Shown piece after piece: positions 50,290-61,259 of a stretch of 64,000 nt of DNA (positions within the stretch are counted from its first letter, which is position 1; every line of letters starts with the position of its first letter). Source of the DNA: Nissolia schottii. Its lineage: Eukaryota > Streptophyta > Magnoliopsida > Fabales > Fabaceae. The stretch is taken from contig QANU01030793.1 of NCBI GenBank assembly GCA_003254905.1, positions 69,360 to 133,359 on the forward strand. The letters are read 5' to 3'. Under the pieces are notes generated by a model, which saw only the letters and a program-made list of their open reading frames with translations, made no database searches and had not been told where the DNA came from. Both the position numbers and the translations under genes were made by a program.

Positions 50290-50930
50290 TCTTCTCTATC
50301 ACTATGAAATTGTTAATATTATTCACATGCTGTGATTAGAACAAACATAATTTTCTTTCAATTGAAAACCCAAAATTCACCTACGCATGGACAGCATCTG
50401 AACTATTGGCGTGTATTAATTAATTAATTAATCTTACTTGTCCTTTCTACGTGTTAAGGGCTCATTGATCTCTCATTCTATTTTCAATTTAACGTCGCCA
50501 CCGATCATGGACTTGAGCATGAGACCCCTTGATACAACTGTCCCACATAGTGGTCGGTGATCTTATTATTCTCCAGACTTTCAGAAATTAATAGCAACAA
50601 TTTCATGTTGATCATGTTGATTTGGACTAGTTGATTGATTAGTCCCGAATTTCTCCTTTTTCCACTAGCTTTTTGCCAAAGACTTGGAAACAGAGAAAGA
50701 CTTGGGGTGTGAAAATTCGACTATTACTATATATGCTATCCCAGTGTAGATGCAATGAAATTTCTTCGGTATAATTGTTTGTAGTATTTTCTAAATCTCT
50801 ATGTAAACGGTTTTCTTTAGTAGGGATACAACATAAATTAATGTGAGCAAGTCCTATATATACTGCAATGGATATATAGATGGCGATCTTAGAACAACAA
50901 TTGAAATTAATATATTTACGGGTAAATTAC
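50290..50930. other. Gene-free spacer
   Basis: No supported coding exon on either strand; (ATTA)n near 50418. Confidence 0.4.
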
Positions 50931-50937
50931 TGATTGA

Positions 50938-51744
50938 AATTTAGTGAAATTATAATCACCTTTATAAAAGGTTACACTCACCTCCCCTAATATCATTTTT
51001 AAAATATTTATAATTTTTACTTACTTTAAAATGACCAAAATACTCTTATTGTTTTAATCTCTTATTCTCTCATATTTTCATATCATAAGTATTTTAACAT
51101 TTTAATTTTCACATTCAACTAAAATTAATTTCATGAAAATATTAAATAATAAAATAAATTTCATAAAAAATATTAAATAATAAAATAAATTTCATAAAAA
51201 TATTCATTCAATTAAAAATAAATTTCTTCCATTTTTTTAAAAATATTCATTCAATTATTATTTTGTAAATGTCTAAATTAAGGTAATGTAATTTTAACGG
51301 TAATTTTATTCATTTAATTATTCATTTAATTTAGTTGAGATAAATTAAATAAATAAAATTACCATTAAAATTACAGTACCTTAATTTAGACATTTATAAA
51401 ATAATAATTGAATGAATATTTTTTAAAAAAATTGAGAAAAATTGAGAGAAATTATTTTATCATTTAATGTTTTTCATGAAATTTATTCTATTTTTTAATA
51501 TTTTCATGAAATTTATTTTGGTTAAATGTGAAAAGTAAAATGTTAAAACACTTAGTATATGGAAATATGAGAGAATGATTGATTAAAAAAATAAGGGTAT
51601 TTTTTGTCATTTTTAAGTAAGTAAAGTCATAAATATTTTTAAAATGTCATTAGGGGAGATAAATGTAACCTTTGACAAAGCTTAAGAGAGTCAAAAGAGA
51701 AAATTATAAATAGAGAAAAAGTGAGTGTAATTTCACTAAACTTT
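50938..51744. mobile_element. Fold-back element, about 800-bp imperfect palindrome
   Basis: The two halves are inverted copies centred near 51340. Outer pair: 'aaatttagtgaaatta' (50938) with 'taatttcactaaacttt' (51728). Then come 'cctcccctaatatcattttt' with 'aatgtcattaggggag', 'tacttactttaaaatgac' with 'gtcatttttaagtaagta', and 'tgtctaaattaaggta' with 'taccttaatttagaca'. Short insertions or deletions interrupt the arms. It has no coding capacity. A transposed fold-back or MITE is the likely origin, but I found no certain target duplication. Confidence 0.8.
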
Positions 51745-51862
51745 AAAGGAGGTTAGTATAATTTTGTCATTATATGCTTAACTTCGGCGCGCACGTGTGA
51801 AACTTCAAGAGAGGTTAGTGTAATTTTGTTATTATAAACTTGACTTTGAGGCGCGCGCGTAG
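51738..51862 (+). repeat. Tandem duplication of about 62 bp (x2)
   Basis: Units at 51738-51799 and 51800-51862 share 'gaggttagt.taattttgt', 'attata..cttgact' and a GC-alternating end ('cggcgcgcacgtg', 'ggcgcgcgcgt'). It overlaps the outer end of the fold-back element. Confidence 0.8.
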
Positions 51863-51916
51863 ATAAAGGGGAAGAACATAGACCATTTGAAGCCAAACCA
51901 TCTTAAAACCCAATTA

Positions 51917-52099
51917 ACCAACGGGGGTTGGTCCAAGTGGTAAGCGGCTTGGTATCGCTTAAGCAAGGTCTCGAGTTCGAGACCTTATGTACGCAGTCAT
52001 CCCCGCTGGGAGACTCACCCGCCATAGCCAGGTGCGCGACCCGGGTCGACCCGGATTAGTCAAGGCTAAGCTTGGATACCGGGCAGGCAACTTAAAAAA
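51917..52099 (+). mobile_element. tRNA-derived SINE (183 bp, 17-bp target duplication)
   Basis: The 5' part carries an A-box-like 'tggtccaagtggtaagcgg' and a B-box-like 'gagttcgagacc', the split RNA polymerase III promoter inherited from a tRNA. A unique body follows with 'acccgggtcgacccgg', and the end is a short A-rich tail. Perfect 17-bp direct repeats ending 'aaaacccaatta' flank it (51900-51916 and 52100-52116), showing LINE-type target-primed insertion. The perfect duplication points to a fairly recent event. It is not a functional tRNA gene: the anticodon arm and 3' half do not fold as a tRNA. Confidence 0.92.
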
Positions 52100-52119
52100 A
52101 TCTTAAAACCCAATTACTA

Positions 52120-52750
52120 TGTGATTATTTAGAGATTATTTATCTTCTGAAGTCATCAAATATACAAATGATGTGACGTTCAAAACCTGAATCTCGTTAA
52201 CTATTTTGTTTAGAAATTGGAGCAGATATATATAAAGGAAGAACACAGACCATTTGAACCCAAAACATCTTAAAATAAGTCCCAATGATTGTTACTAATA
52301 TAATTAAAATTTTCTCTCAGCTAAATAAAATGAACAAATTTTTTTTATAATGCTTAATATATTAAATTTTTTGGAATATGCCAGGTCCATTCACGTGAGG
52401 GACTCACTTATTCAACATAATTTAAGAGAATGTTAAAGGCATTACAATAATTTAAATAATTATTTAAATAATTTACTCTATAAAAGCAATTTTAAGGATG
52501 GACTAAAATTAACCAGTAAGCATTCTTCTTATTTTTCTTACGAGAAAGAAAGAATTCATTCAAAAAGTAGCTTAATGACACTTAGAAATTGATTAAAAAA
52601 CATTGGGAGTGAATCCTTTTAATTGAGTTTCTTGTCATCTGAGGTCAAACGTGATCTCTCACCATTAATATCTTTGTTGCATATGTCATATCGTGATGTG
52701 AAAAATCACACTTGACCTCACATGATAAGAAATTCAATTGAGATGATCAA
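52120..52750. other. Gene-free region
   Basis: A 50-bp stretch at about 52224-52275 ('gaagaacacagaccatttga') repeats the sequence just left of the SINE (51869-51915) at high similarity. Nothing else is recognised. Confidence 0.5.
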
Positions 52751-52754
52751 TTTT

Positions 52755-52930
52755 CAAAAACATATCTAATGTTAATAAGATACGAATACATTCTGCATAT
52801 AAACTAATTCAATCTATAACTCTGCTCTTTGTTCGAAGACTATTCTAAGCCTTTTTCACATTAAAGACCAACACGAGATTTAAGTGCTACAGTTTGAAGA
52901 ATGCGTAATGCATCCTTTTACGATAGATTG
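52755..52930 (-). repeat. Dispersed repeat C, copy 2 (inverted)
   Basis: Reverse-strand partner of 48636-48810. It ends about 45 bp before a CACTA terminus. Confidence 0.65.
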
Positions 52931-52972
52931 AATGTCTTTTTTTATATGTAGGACCCATATAAACAAATATGA

Positions 52973-53760
52973 CACTACTAGAAAAACAATTGTGTTAGAA
53001 CCTTTATGGTGGTCACATTTTTGTTGTAAATTTGCAGCGACATTTGCGACAAAGGTCTTTTTGTGGCAATAATTAATTGTGGTAGAACACTTCATATATT
53101 TGCAGAACCAATTGGTGTTCTTCTTGTCATACCTGGGAAGATTAACCCCTATTTTCATTTCTTTGTACATTTGGAGGGTGTGACGAGGAAGACATTCCTT
53201 CTATAACATGTCCCACAAAAGAAACATCTGCACCACGGGCAGAGTTCACCCCTGCTTGTGGTGTTAGAGTATTTGGCACTTGAGGCATAGTTGCCACGAT
53301 CATATGGACATAAGGATGGAGATATACTAAATTATTTTGCATGGGATTAGTTGTGGAGTATAGAGGAGTTGTCATTTCTTGTGTCATAATTAGGGGAACA
53401 TACCGTGGAAACAAACCATATTCGGGTCACACGAAGGGACTATTAGGACTTGGAATAGCGTTGTTGACAACACTTGGTCCGTCCTTATGAGATTTAGTAC
53501 CTGAAGGGATTATCAACACTACGGTCTCTGGCACTGACAATTGAGGAATGTTATCACCCTCTCCTCTAGTCTCATTGTTAGATGCAGAGGTTCACAACAT
53601 GTTGGACACACTGGTGCCACTGCATAATTCATACGATAGATGGGAAATGACACATAGGTGTTCCTGGTCCTATCAGGCGTGCCAATTTGTTTTTGATGGT
53701 TTTTGGTATTATTGTTGACAACAAATAAGTCCACCTTGTTTTAGGATCTCAATTCAGAGA
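52973..53760. mobile_element. CACTA-type terminus and adjoining sequence
   Basis: CACTACTAGAAAAACAA at 52973 is a typical CACTA end. It is followed by subterminal-looking sequence with words such as 'tgttagaacc', 'gtggtagaac' and 'gcgac.tttgcgac'. Two minus-strand open frames (53142-53414 and 53519-53734) are proline/threonine-rich and unrecognised; they could be fragments of an element protein. No opposite end was found, so this is probably a truncated element and its right limit is a guess. Confidence 0.5.
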
Positions 53761-53884
53761 ATTGAAATGGTTCTTCTTGTGGAGTCTTAAAAACGTAATT
53801 ATTGAAGTGTCCAAAAAATGTATCCCTTGTGTCAATGCACTGTTCACAATAGATAGAACTGAAATTGTTAATTTAAGATTTTTA

Positions 53885-54260
53885 TGAATGTAAACTCGAG
53901 TTTTAAGTTCCAGAGTGATGTGTACAAGTAATAATGTTAGAAAATGTGAGTATGAATGCCAAGTTATGGATTTTTATAAGAGTATAATCAAGTTTTAGTT
54001 CCAGAATGGTGTTCTCGACGATAATTGTATAGAAACTTGAAGGAGTGAGTAATGTACAAAATTACTTGAAAGTTTGAACTGTTAAACGTGTGGCTTTTGT
54101 ATGCAACTTAATTTTTAGAATCAAGTTCTAGTTCTGAAGTTAATAGTATAATAGCAATTATTAAGAAATTGACAATTAATCGTTGCTTTTATGGTGTTTG
54201 TTCATTTAAGTTTTAGTTCCAGAGTTATAAGTGCAAGAACTTTTGTATAGGAACTTAAAT
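53885..54260. repeat. Degenerate repeat, 'AAGTTTTAGTTCCAGA' about every 100 bp
   Basis: Four variants of AAGTTTTAGTTCCAGAG lie near 53895, 53990, 54125 and 54210, each followed by 'aat.gt..aagaaa.ttg'-like sequence. They may be subterminal repeats of the CACTA element on their left, or a worn tandem array. Confidence 0.5.
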
Positions 54261-54859
54261 TATAAGAAACAATGTCTTATAGACAAGTTTGATTCAACAG
54301 AATTACAAGTAAAGATGAAAAGAAAAAGATAAGGTATTTAATCATAAAAAAAAGGGAAAAGAAAAGGTGAAGTTCAGGATGTGTGCTTGGCTTTTCTCAT
54401 GCTCTTATTAGCCATTGGAGGCATGAGGACGAGCGTGTGAGAGTGTTTGCAAGTATGTAATCCTAAGAACTCGGTGAAACATGTGTTTGGTGGGTTCTAT
54501 TTATAGAGAAACTTGAGCACTGATGGTTACATGACTGCTTTCCAATGCCTTTGCATCATGGCACTTGAATTTGAATTTTGGCACTCTAAGCTTTGATGAT
54601 TATGTAACTGCTTTCTGGAGCCCTTGTGTCATCAATCTTGAATTTAAATTCTAGGCATTAAATGATGCTTCCTGCGAGAAACCTTCAAAACGCACTACTT
54701 TGATTGTCCACGTGTCTTCAATCCAACACGTCACTTGTCATGCTGTCAGTCTTTAGATCTTCTAGTAACTGTCATGATCTTCAGAATCTTCATTTGTGTT
54801 AACTCCATGTGTCAAGCCTTGGACCCTTGGATGAAAATTTAACTGCCATCCATCTTCAT

Positions 54860-54928
54860 ATTGAAACACCCTAGCTAGCTAGTCTACGCTTAAGTTGAAA
54901 CACCCTAGCTAGTTGGCCTATGCTTAAG
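54860..54928 (+). repeat. 34-bp tandem duplication
   Basis: Two adjacent copies of 'ttgaaacaccctagctag...cttaag' (54861-54894 and 54895-54928) differ at a few positions. It sits in a gene-free stretch (54270-55160) with no other recognised feature. Confidence 0.85.
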
Positions 54929-55159
54929 TCATAAGCCTTCCAGACTAGGTGGTGATCTTCTGATGATGTGGACTACTATAGTTCTAAGTTATCATTCCAA
55001 ACTACGGTTTATAAAAAATATGGGCCATTTTGAAATTTCTTTCATAATTACTGATGCTAGAAAATAAAGAGTCATCCGTACGAGTAATACATCGCTTAAC
55101 GGCATAGCAAAAGATAAGGGAAGTGCGAATATGTACCTGTCATATGGTAATCGTCGGAA

Positions 55160-55543
55160 GTAGTGTACATAAGGGTCCGAAAATGTCACATACACACACA
55201 TATACGTAATCCAACAGTACAGTTCTTGTTAATACTAGCTAGTAGTGCAAATATACATACCAGTTTATACATACACACCAACATAATATACATACATCAC
55301 AGTCTATATAATCTACGTACACGGATAACAACTACTCATTTCGTGTACGGTACAAGCCTACTCCTACTGGCACTACTAGGGTCCTGCAACCATCTACTTG
55401 CCTGAGTCCTCCTCCCGCTCCGCTGGATCGTCCTCCTCTGTGGGCTCGTCGTCGCTCAATAAGGCCGACACCACCGTAAAATCTCAGTGAGCGAATCAGC
55501 GCGGCAAAGCTGGAGTCACCCTCTTTCGTGCGGTGGTCCGGCG
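55160..55543 (-). mobile_element. LTR-element remains, left of solo LTR 3
   Basis: The 'tacatacat' and 'cacacac' words near 55190-55290, then GC-rich sequence with a minus-strand frame (55556-55332), appear to continue the minus-strand LTR-element material that resumes after the solo LTR. It is broken and the family is uncertain (probably Ty3/gypsy). Confidence 0.4.
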
Positions 55544-56675
55544 TGTGAATGCTCATGAAGTATGTTTTGATGAAGACAAATGAAGCAAGTCTCCAAAGTC
55601 CAGAAGCTCAAAAAGATCTAGATTTAAGGACCTAGGAAATTTGTTAAAGGTGGGTTTATATCTAAACTCTCAACGTAGCTCTTCTAGATGGCTCTTAAAA
55701 GAAAATATTGATTCCTGCCCTAGAAAGTATTTCAAACAAAACCAAGGAATCAAGTAAAAAGAAAGAAAGAATGAGTTTGGACAAAACCCTAAGAGACATT
55801 TGAATGACTGAAGAACAAGTCATTCGAATGACTCATGATCAAAGGTAATCCAAATGGAGTATTCGAATGACTAGGGTTTGGTACTCTCGGTGATCCCAGT
55901 ATAGCCAAGACATTCGAATGGCTGACTCATATCCATTCGAATGACTCAGGCGCATTTAATGCCCAACGGCTATATTAGGTGAGACATTCGAATGGGCCAT
56001 TCGAATGGATCGAGTACTAAAGTCAGAAACGGCTAGTTCTGCTTGCTGACTTAAGATGCATTAAATGCACAACGGCTAGGATCACTTTAAGTTTAATAAA
56101 TACTCACCAAACTCATCAATTGAAGGTTGAACATCAATTCCATAACATCTAACATTCTCTACTTCATTAATTACATTCTTTGAGCCATCTATTTGAGAAA
56201 AAGAGAGAGTTTCATACACACACACACCTATAGGCCTTCAAATTGTATTATCTACTCTTCAAAAGAGTTTCAAATCAAACACAAATCATTTTCTTGTAAA
56301 GAGGGTGAGGTATCCCTCTCAAGTGATTAGGGTGGTACCCCTAAGGGAAATTATTTGAGGCTCAAGTAGAGTGCTCATCTTGTAAAGGTTGTCAAGCACC
56401 TAAGTTTCAAGCTTCAAGAATAGTGGAAAAATCTTGAGCGGATTGCTTGGGGACTGGAGGTAGATCACAAGGGTGGTTGAACCAGGATAATTGAGTTTGC
56501 ATATTCTCTATCCCTTAACTCCTTAATTTGTTTATGCTCAAGATTGCTTCTATCTTTATTCATTGATAATTTGTATTAATACTTGGTGTTTTATTGGCAT
56601 CAAAGCAAAGATTTTAAAAATAACCTACATACCCAATTCACCCCCCTCTTGTGTATTTGGAGCCACTTGGTAACA
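55544..56675 (+). mobile_element. Solo LTR 3 (1132 bp, target duplication CGGCG)
   Basis: Begins TGTGAATGCTCATG and ends 'cttggtaaca' (TG...CA), with CGGCG on both sides (55539-55543 and 56676-56680). Near its end it carries 'ttattggcatcaaagc' and 'aattcacccccctcttg', which resemble the ends of Maximus/SIRE-type copia LTRs as I remember them. There is no internal coding sequence. It contains five exact CATTCGAATG palindromes between 55821 and 56008. It is inserted in older GC-rich element sequence. Confidence 0.8.
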
Positions 56676-56680
56676 CGGCG

Positions 56681-57887
56681 GCCTCGTCCTCGGACTGGCG
56701 GGGTAGACATCTTTGGATCCGCAACTAGCTCAAACTCCGGCTCGGGCTCAGACGAGGGAACCTCATTCTCGCCATTGAGATGGATCGGGTCGCGACTGCT
56801 ACCTCCAGGGCGCTCGTCTACCCAGATAGGACGCATTGGGGAGGATCCGGGTCCTCGGAGTCTCCGCCTAGGTAGGGCGGCCTGCGTCTCAGGCTCGTTG
56901 GGCAGGTTCGCTGGCGCGAACGTACACGTCTCAATCAGGGTATCCGTGCGGAAGTTCCGTTGTCGAGTACAGCTGAACAATCAAACATCTTTTGCAGGAG
57001 GGGAAGTCATTTCTGCGATCTGGAGTCATACACGAGTAGGGGTAAGAACGACTTCATTCTTAGTGTAAACTCGACGTGGTCTCTATTATTCATTTACTCG
57101 GGCGGAGTCCAGGCCACTCAGGGAACCTCTAAGTGTCATGCATACTAGCCCCCTACTACTTATTATCTTTAATCTACGTCCTGACCAGCTTTATCTAAGT
57201 TACTAGGTGATTAGGCTACTAATCTTGTCATTACTTAGGCTTCGTGCTCTTTAACTCTACGTTACTGCTAGAGACATAATAGTCGTCTTGGGACGTTCCC
57301 TTGATGATACACAATGCATACACACATATATAGATACATACATACAGGCTAGCATACATACATACATTCATCCATTCACTTATACATGTAAATTATATAG
57401 TGCATGAAGGAATCTGGGTATCTCTTACGCGCCTTGTGGCTGTGTCCTGCTTAGTCCTTTCACTTTTGTAACCGTGGCCTCGGCTACAACCTCCTTCTAT
57501 TCCCTATCATGTCGACCCGGCAACGCTCTAACCGGTGTGGTAGCTAACCACGTAAAGCTCATAGGAGGAAGACATCAAACACTATAGGTACCACCACCCC
57601 CTTACCGGGATGGCGAGGGATCGACCCTTGGACTCGATCAGGTGTGGACACGTAGGTCGGCCCTTGGACTCGACCACGCCTCTATGTACTCTTCTCTTTA
57701 CTGGGGTCCCCCCTTTCTTTCCTTTCTTTCTTCAGGCCTTGGCCTGTTCTCTTTATCTCGGGCCTTGGCCCGTAGCTATCGTGATTAGGTCTCTCTACCT
57801 GCGTTGCTCTTGACCAATCCAGCTTGCCCAATTGGTGAGAGGCGTGTCTGTAAGACGTGCCAAGAGAATATGGATCTTCCTAATTAT
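56681..57887 (-). mobile_element. LTR-element remains between solo LTRs 3 and 4
   Basis: GC-rich sequence. A minus-strand frame (56980-56600) is rich in Pro, Arg and Glu with no recognised domain. It is followed, in the minus direction upstream, by 'tatgtatgtatg' words and a doubled phrase 'cccttggactcga' (57625 and 57660). This is consistent with a Ty3/gypsy element on the minus strand. It is broken. Confidence 0.45.
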
Positions 57888-59400
57888 TGATAAGTGCCCA
57901 ATTTACGCAATTTTGACCTATCAAAATGGCACTTATTTGCTTGTGTTTTAAAGAATTATCTAACATTAATCCCTATTTTTTGTAGGTTTTAAATATATTT
58001 TGGAAGATGGATGCAATCAGGAATAATTAAGAAAAATCCCATAAAGTATGAAGCAAAAGAGCAAAAGCGGAAAAGAAGCAAAATGCCACAAATCAGGCTT
58101 AGATCGCTCAGCGCAAGAACAAGCTCGCTCAGCGCAGATACGACAAAGACCGCTCAGCGGTGCACCCTTGGCCGTTCAGCGATTGTACCTTCGAGCCACT
58201 TGCAACTGGCGCATTAAATGCACCTGGCTGGCGCCAGCTGGATTGCAGCGCCGCCCCTGCAAAAGCTGCCGACACATTTATGAAGCCGCGTATAATGATT
58301 ACACCGCTCAGCGATAAAGAGGAGGCCTCTGAAGGAGTCCTTCATTTGAACCATCCCTTCCCCCCACCAGAATCCATTCTTTTACCATTCCCCTTGTACT
58401 TTAAAGCTTAGTTTAGGTTACGAACAAAGAGGAGGCCTGTGAAGGAGCCGGGAGATCAAAGAAGCTTAGCGAACCGCTGTCATGACGGCGTGATAACGTG
58501 TCATGGTAAGCATCTAAACCTTGCCTCTAAGATTCTCTTGTAAGATGGATTTGTAATCCTCTTTTTGTTGGGATTTTGGTCATTATTGTAGTATGATTGT
58601 ATCCATGTAACTATTACATATGAATCTATCTATTTCTTATGATTTGCTTGAATGATTTTATGCTTAATACTAGTCTTTGTTTAGTGTCTTGATTCTTGAT
58701 TTGGCGCTTGATTGTATGAACGACAATTATACTAATTAAGTCATAACCAAGTTAAGATCAACATCACTATGCTTAACTAGATTCTAGACTTGAACGTTGT
58801 GAACGAAAGTTACAATCATTAGAGTCGGATCTAAATCATTTCATCTAATCTTGTTGCCGTAACTGGAATAAAGGTTAGCCGTTTTAACATCTGGATTAAT
58901 GTTGGCGTACCTTGTTAAGCTTGTGTGCGAAAGTGACAGTTTAACAAGGGAAACCTGTGATCTCGTCATGCGCGAAAGTGATGACAAGTTAAGAACTGGT
59001 GGCGGGCAATCAATGAAATGATAGTTCTATGTAATAAGTAACTAGATGCATGAAATTATGATATGATTAAATTCCCAACAAGCTCCGGAACTACCTCTGA
59101 TTTGTTGCCTATTTACTTTTTATGTTGTTTATTTATTTATTTAACTATCAACTTTATCAAATCCTTCACTTCATTGTTTAATTAAACAAACTCAAGAATG
59201 GTAATTTTGTAACTCTCTATGGATTCGACTATACCCGACTATACTGCAATTGGATCCCTTGTGGATCTGAAAGCCGTAAAGTAGGTATATATTTAATTTG
59301 AATGACAAAAGCGCAGAGAAGCTTTCAACTATCTTGGCACAAGTTGTGGGAAACCAGACTATGTCAAGATCGGAGAAAGTGTTTAAACAGGCTTTCATCA
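57888..59400 (+). mobile_element. Solo LTR 4 (1513 bp, target duplication ATTAT)
   Basis: Begins TGATAAGTGCCCAATTT and ends 'gctttcatca' (TG...CA), with ATTAT on both sides (57883-57887 and 59401-59405). Its 3' part ('ctatggattcgactatacc', 'ggatcccttgtggatctg') resembles LTRs of plant Athila/Tat-type Ty3/gypsy elements as I remember them. No internal element sequence is present, so it is a solo LTR nested inside older LTR-element DNA. Confidence 0.8.
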
Positions 59401-59405
59401 ATTAT

Positions 59406-60790
59406 ATAACTACATACTCTGACTAAGGTCGTCCGAATCCTTGGTGATCGGAGCCTCTATACACTGTTTTATTCCCTAGGGTTCAATTATGTACATTTAA
59501 CTTTATGTGAATACCTCTATTTATCTGCAGTCGTCCTAACTCATATGACGGCCGTTTCCTCATGATGCATGCTTTCATGTACAATAATAGGCATACCCGC
59601 ACTCATTGTATCCCTTAGAACCACTAAGTCTCAAGTCCTTCAGGTTTCATTCGAATGACTAGGGTTACATTCGAATGAATTTCTGCGAATTCTTTCATTC
59701 AACTGACCTGGGGATTCAATCGATTGAAACCTTCAGAATTCTTTCATTCGAATGAATTTGGGATTCAATCGATTGAAATCCTAAGATTTTCTTTCATTCG
59801 GCTAAATAAGAATTTAATCGATTGAAAGCTCAAAATTTTCTTTCATTCGGCTGAAAACTCTTTCAATCGAATGAAAGCTTATAAAATTAGCTCCCAAGAC
59901 TTCAGTTATCATTTTCTCCAAAAACGGTCAAAGTTTAGTGTTCCTAGGGTTCCAATCAGTATAGTTATGCATTTCATATGCTAAAATCTCCCAAAACCCT
60001 CTTTACCCTATAATCCCTCAAACTTCTACTTAACAATGGTATAGTCAAATATACACAAAAACATATATACAATCATAAATTAAACCACATAGACAGTGGG
60101 CTTCGGGTTACCCACATCAAACGATGATGCTGCTTCGGTGGCGTCGTTGCCGGTATTTTCCAGGTTGCAAACTCGTGCCCTGGGGATTTTTCTGGGAGTT
60201 GACAGAGAAAAAGCGATGTGCATGAGCAGGACTGGTGTTTGTGAAAATGATCGTAAGTTACGTAAAGTTTTCTGAAGGCTGTGGCTATTTATAGCCTTTT
60301 CCTTTTTCTTTTTATTTTTCTTTTATTTATTTTACTTTTATTATTATTACTATTATATTAATTTACTTATTTACTACCTTCAGCCGAAGGTGCTAATGGC
60401 TCCCTGGCCGGTTCTGCTCTCGTTTGATCGCGTTTTGTCCAAAATCTCCCGCACCCGGTTGTCCCAAAAATATTCCGGACATACCGTCGTGATCCACTAA
60501 TTTTTCTTATCGTCCCGGGGGCTTTCACTGAGGGATCTTTGACTTTTTTACCGTATTAAGAAATTCCACGAGCATTTTCGGTATCCGAAAAAATTCCCGT
60601 TCACACTGAAACTTGATAGAATGCTTGGGCAAAACCCCGGGAAGTCGTGAAACCTCACCTTGGCCGCCTGTCTTACAATTGGAGGAAAATTCCACCTCTT
60701 ACTCACCCGACTGGCAGTTCCACCTTGCAACCGCTTACTTTTCTGGACTTCCCGTACGAAGAAAAGTCGGGATGTTATATTCCACCCCCT
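59406..60790 (-). mobile_element. Ty3/gypsy 3' LTR region on the minus strand
   Basis: On the minus strand the phrase 'gggacgaaatttcaataagg' followed by a G-rich tract (about 60810-60782) is the usual chromovirus (Tekay/Del-type) polypurine tract. The LTR-like start 'tataacatcccgac' follows at about 60782. A TATA-like 'ggctataaatagcc' (about 60282-60295) sits inside. The internal region that should lie above 60810 is missing. It is broken and old, with its far side interrupted by solo LTR 4. Confidence 0.6.
59645..59885 (+). repeat. Alternating palindrome array (CATTCGAATG / CAATCGATTG)
   Basis: Words of the type TTTCATTCGAATGAA and TTCAATCGATTGAAA alternate about every 22-28 bp, giving a unit of roughly 48 bp repeated about four times, with later units partly changed (CATTCGGCTGAA). 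Each word is a palindrome or nearly so. It lies within the minus-strand LTR region. Confidence 0.8.
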
Positions 60791-60794
60791 TATT

Positions 60795-61250
60795 GAAATT
60801 TCGTCCCAAAATTTGCGCGTCATAGGGTCTTTGGGTCGTTTTCGAGGAGTTAGGGTTATGGGAATGCCTCGGGGGTTTTGACAGCCTTCCGGCTACCCTT
60901 GAAAGTCCTTTAGTGTGGCAAAAACTTTCCATAAGGGTGTCATTCAAATCCCTTATGATCCCTCACTCAAATGAGTTTCAGGGTTCATGAGTCATTCAAA
61001 CATCCTTCTAGTTAGTCATTTGAATGCTTACTTGGATCTTGAGTCATTCGACTGAATTTCGAGTTTCAATCGAATGATTTTCGGTTAATGCTCTTAGATT
61101 TGAATGCCAGAGTGGTCATTCGAATGAATTAACCCTAATTCATTCGAATGAATCGCGATCTAAGGCGATTTAAGCGAGTTTTCTTTCTTTCTTCCTCACT
61201 TTTCCCTCCTTCTCTCTTCTCTCCTCTCTCCCGCGAACTCTAGCAGAGCT
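60795..61250. other. Spacer with CATTCGAATG words
   Basis: There are two exact CATTCGAATG palindromes near 61115 and 61141, with several near-matches. A long CT-rich leader-like stretch (61180-61250) precedes the reading frame at 61260. No gene. Confidence 0.5.
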
Positions 61251-61259
61251 CCCCCATTT

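Noticed and set aside
51917-52000. tRNA gene
   Set aside because: A- and B-box-like words are present, but no cloverleaf follows. The A tail and long target duplications show a SINE.
56583-57148. Plus-strand open frames of 161 and 62 codons as genes
   Set aside because: They begin inside solo LTR 3 and run across its border into element debris, so they are chance frames in GC-rich DNA.
58011-58411. Three overlapping plus-strand frames
   Set aside because: All lie inside solo LTR 4 and overlap one another in different frames without a domain.
59645-59885. CRISPR-like array
   Set aside because: The regularly spaced palindromes lack unique spacers of constant length, and the context is plant LTR sequence.
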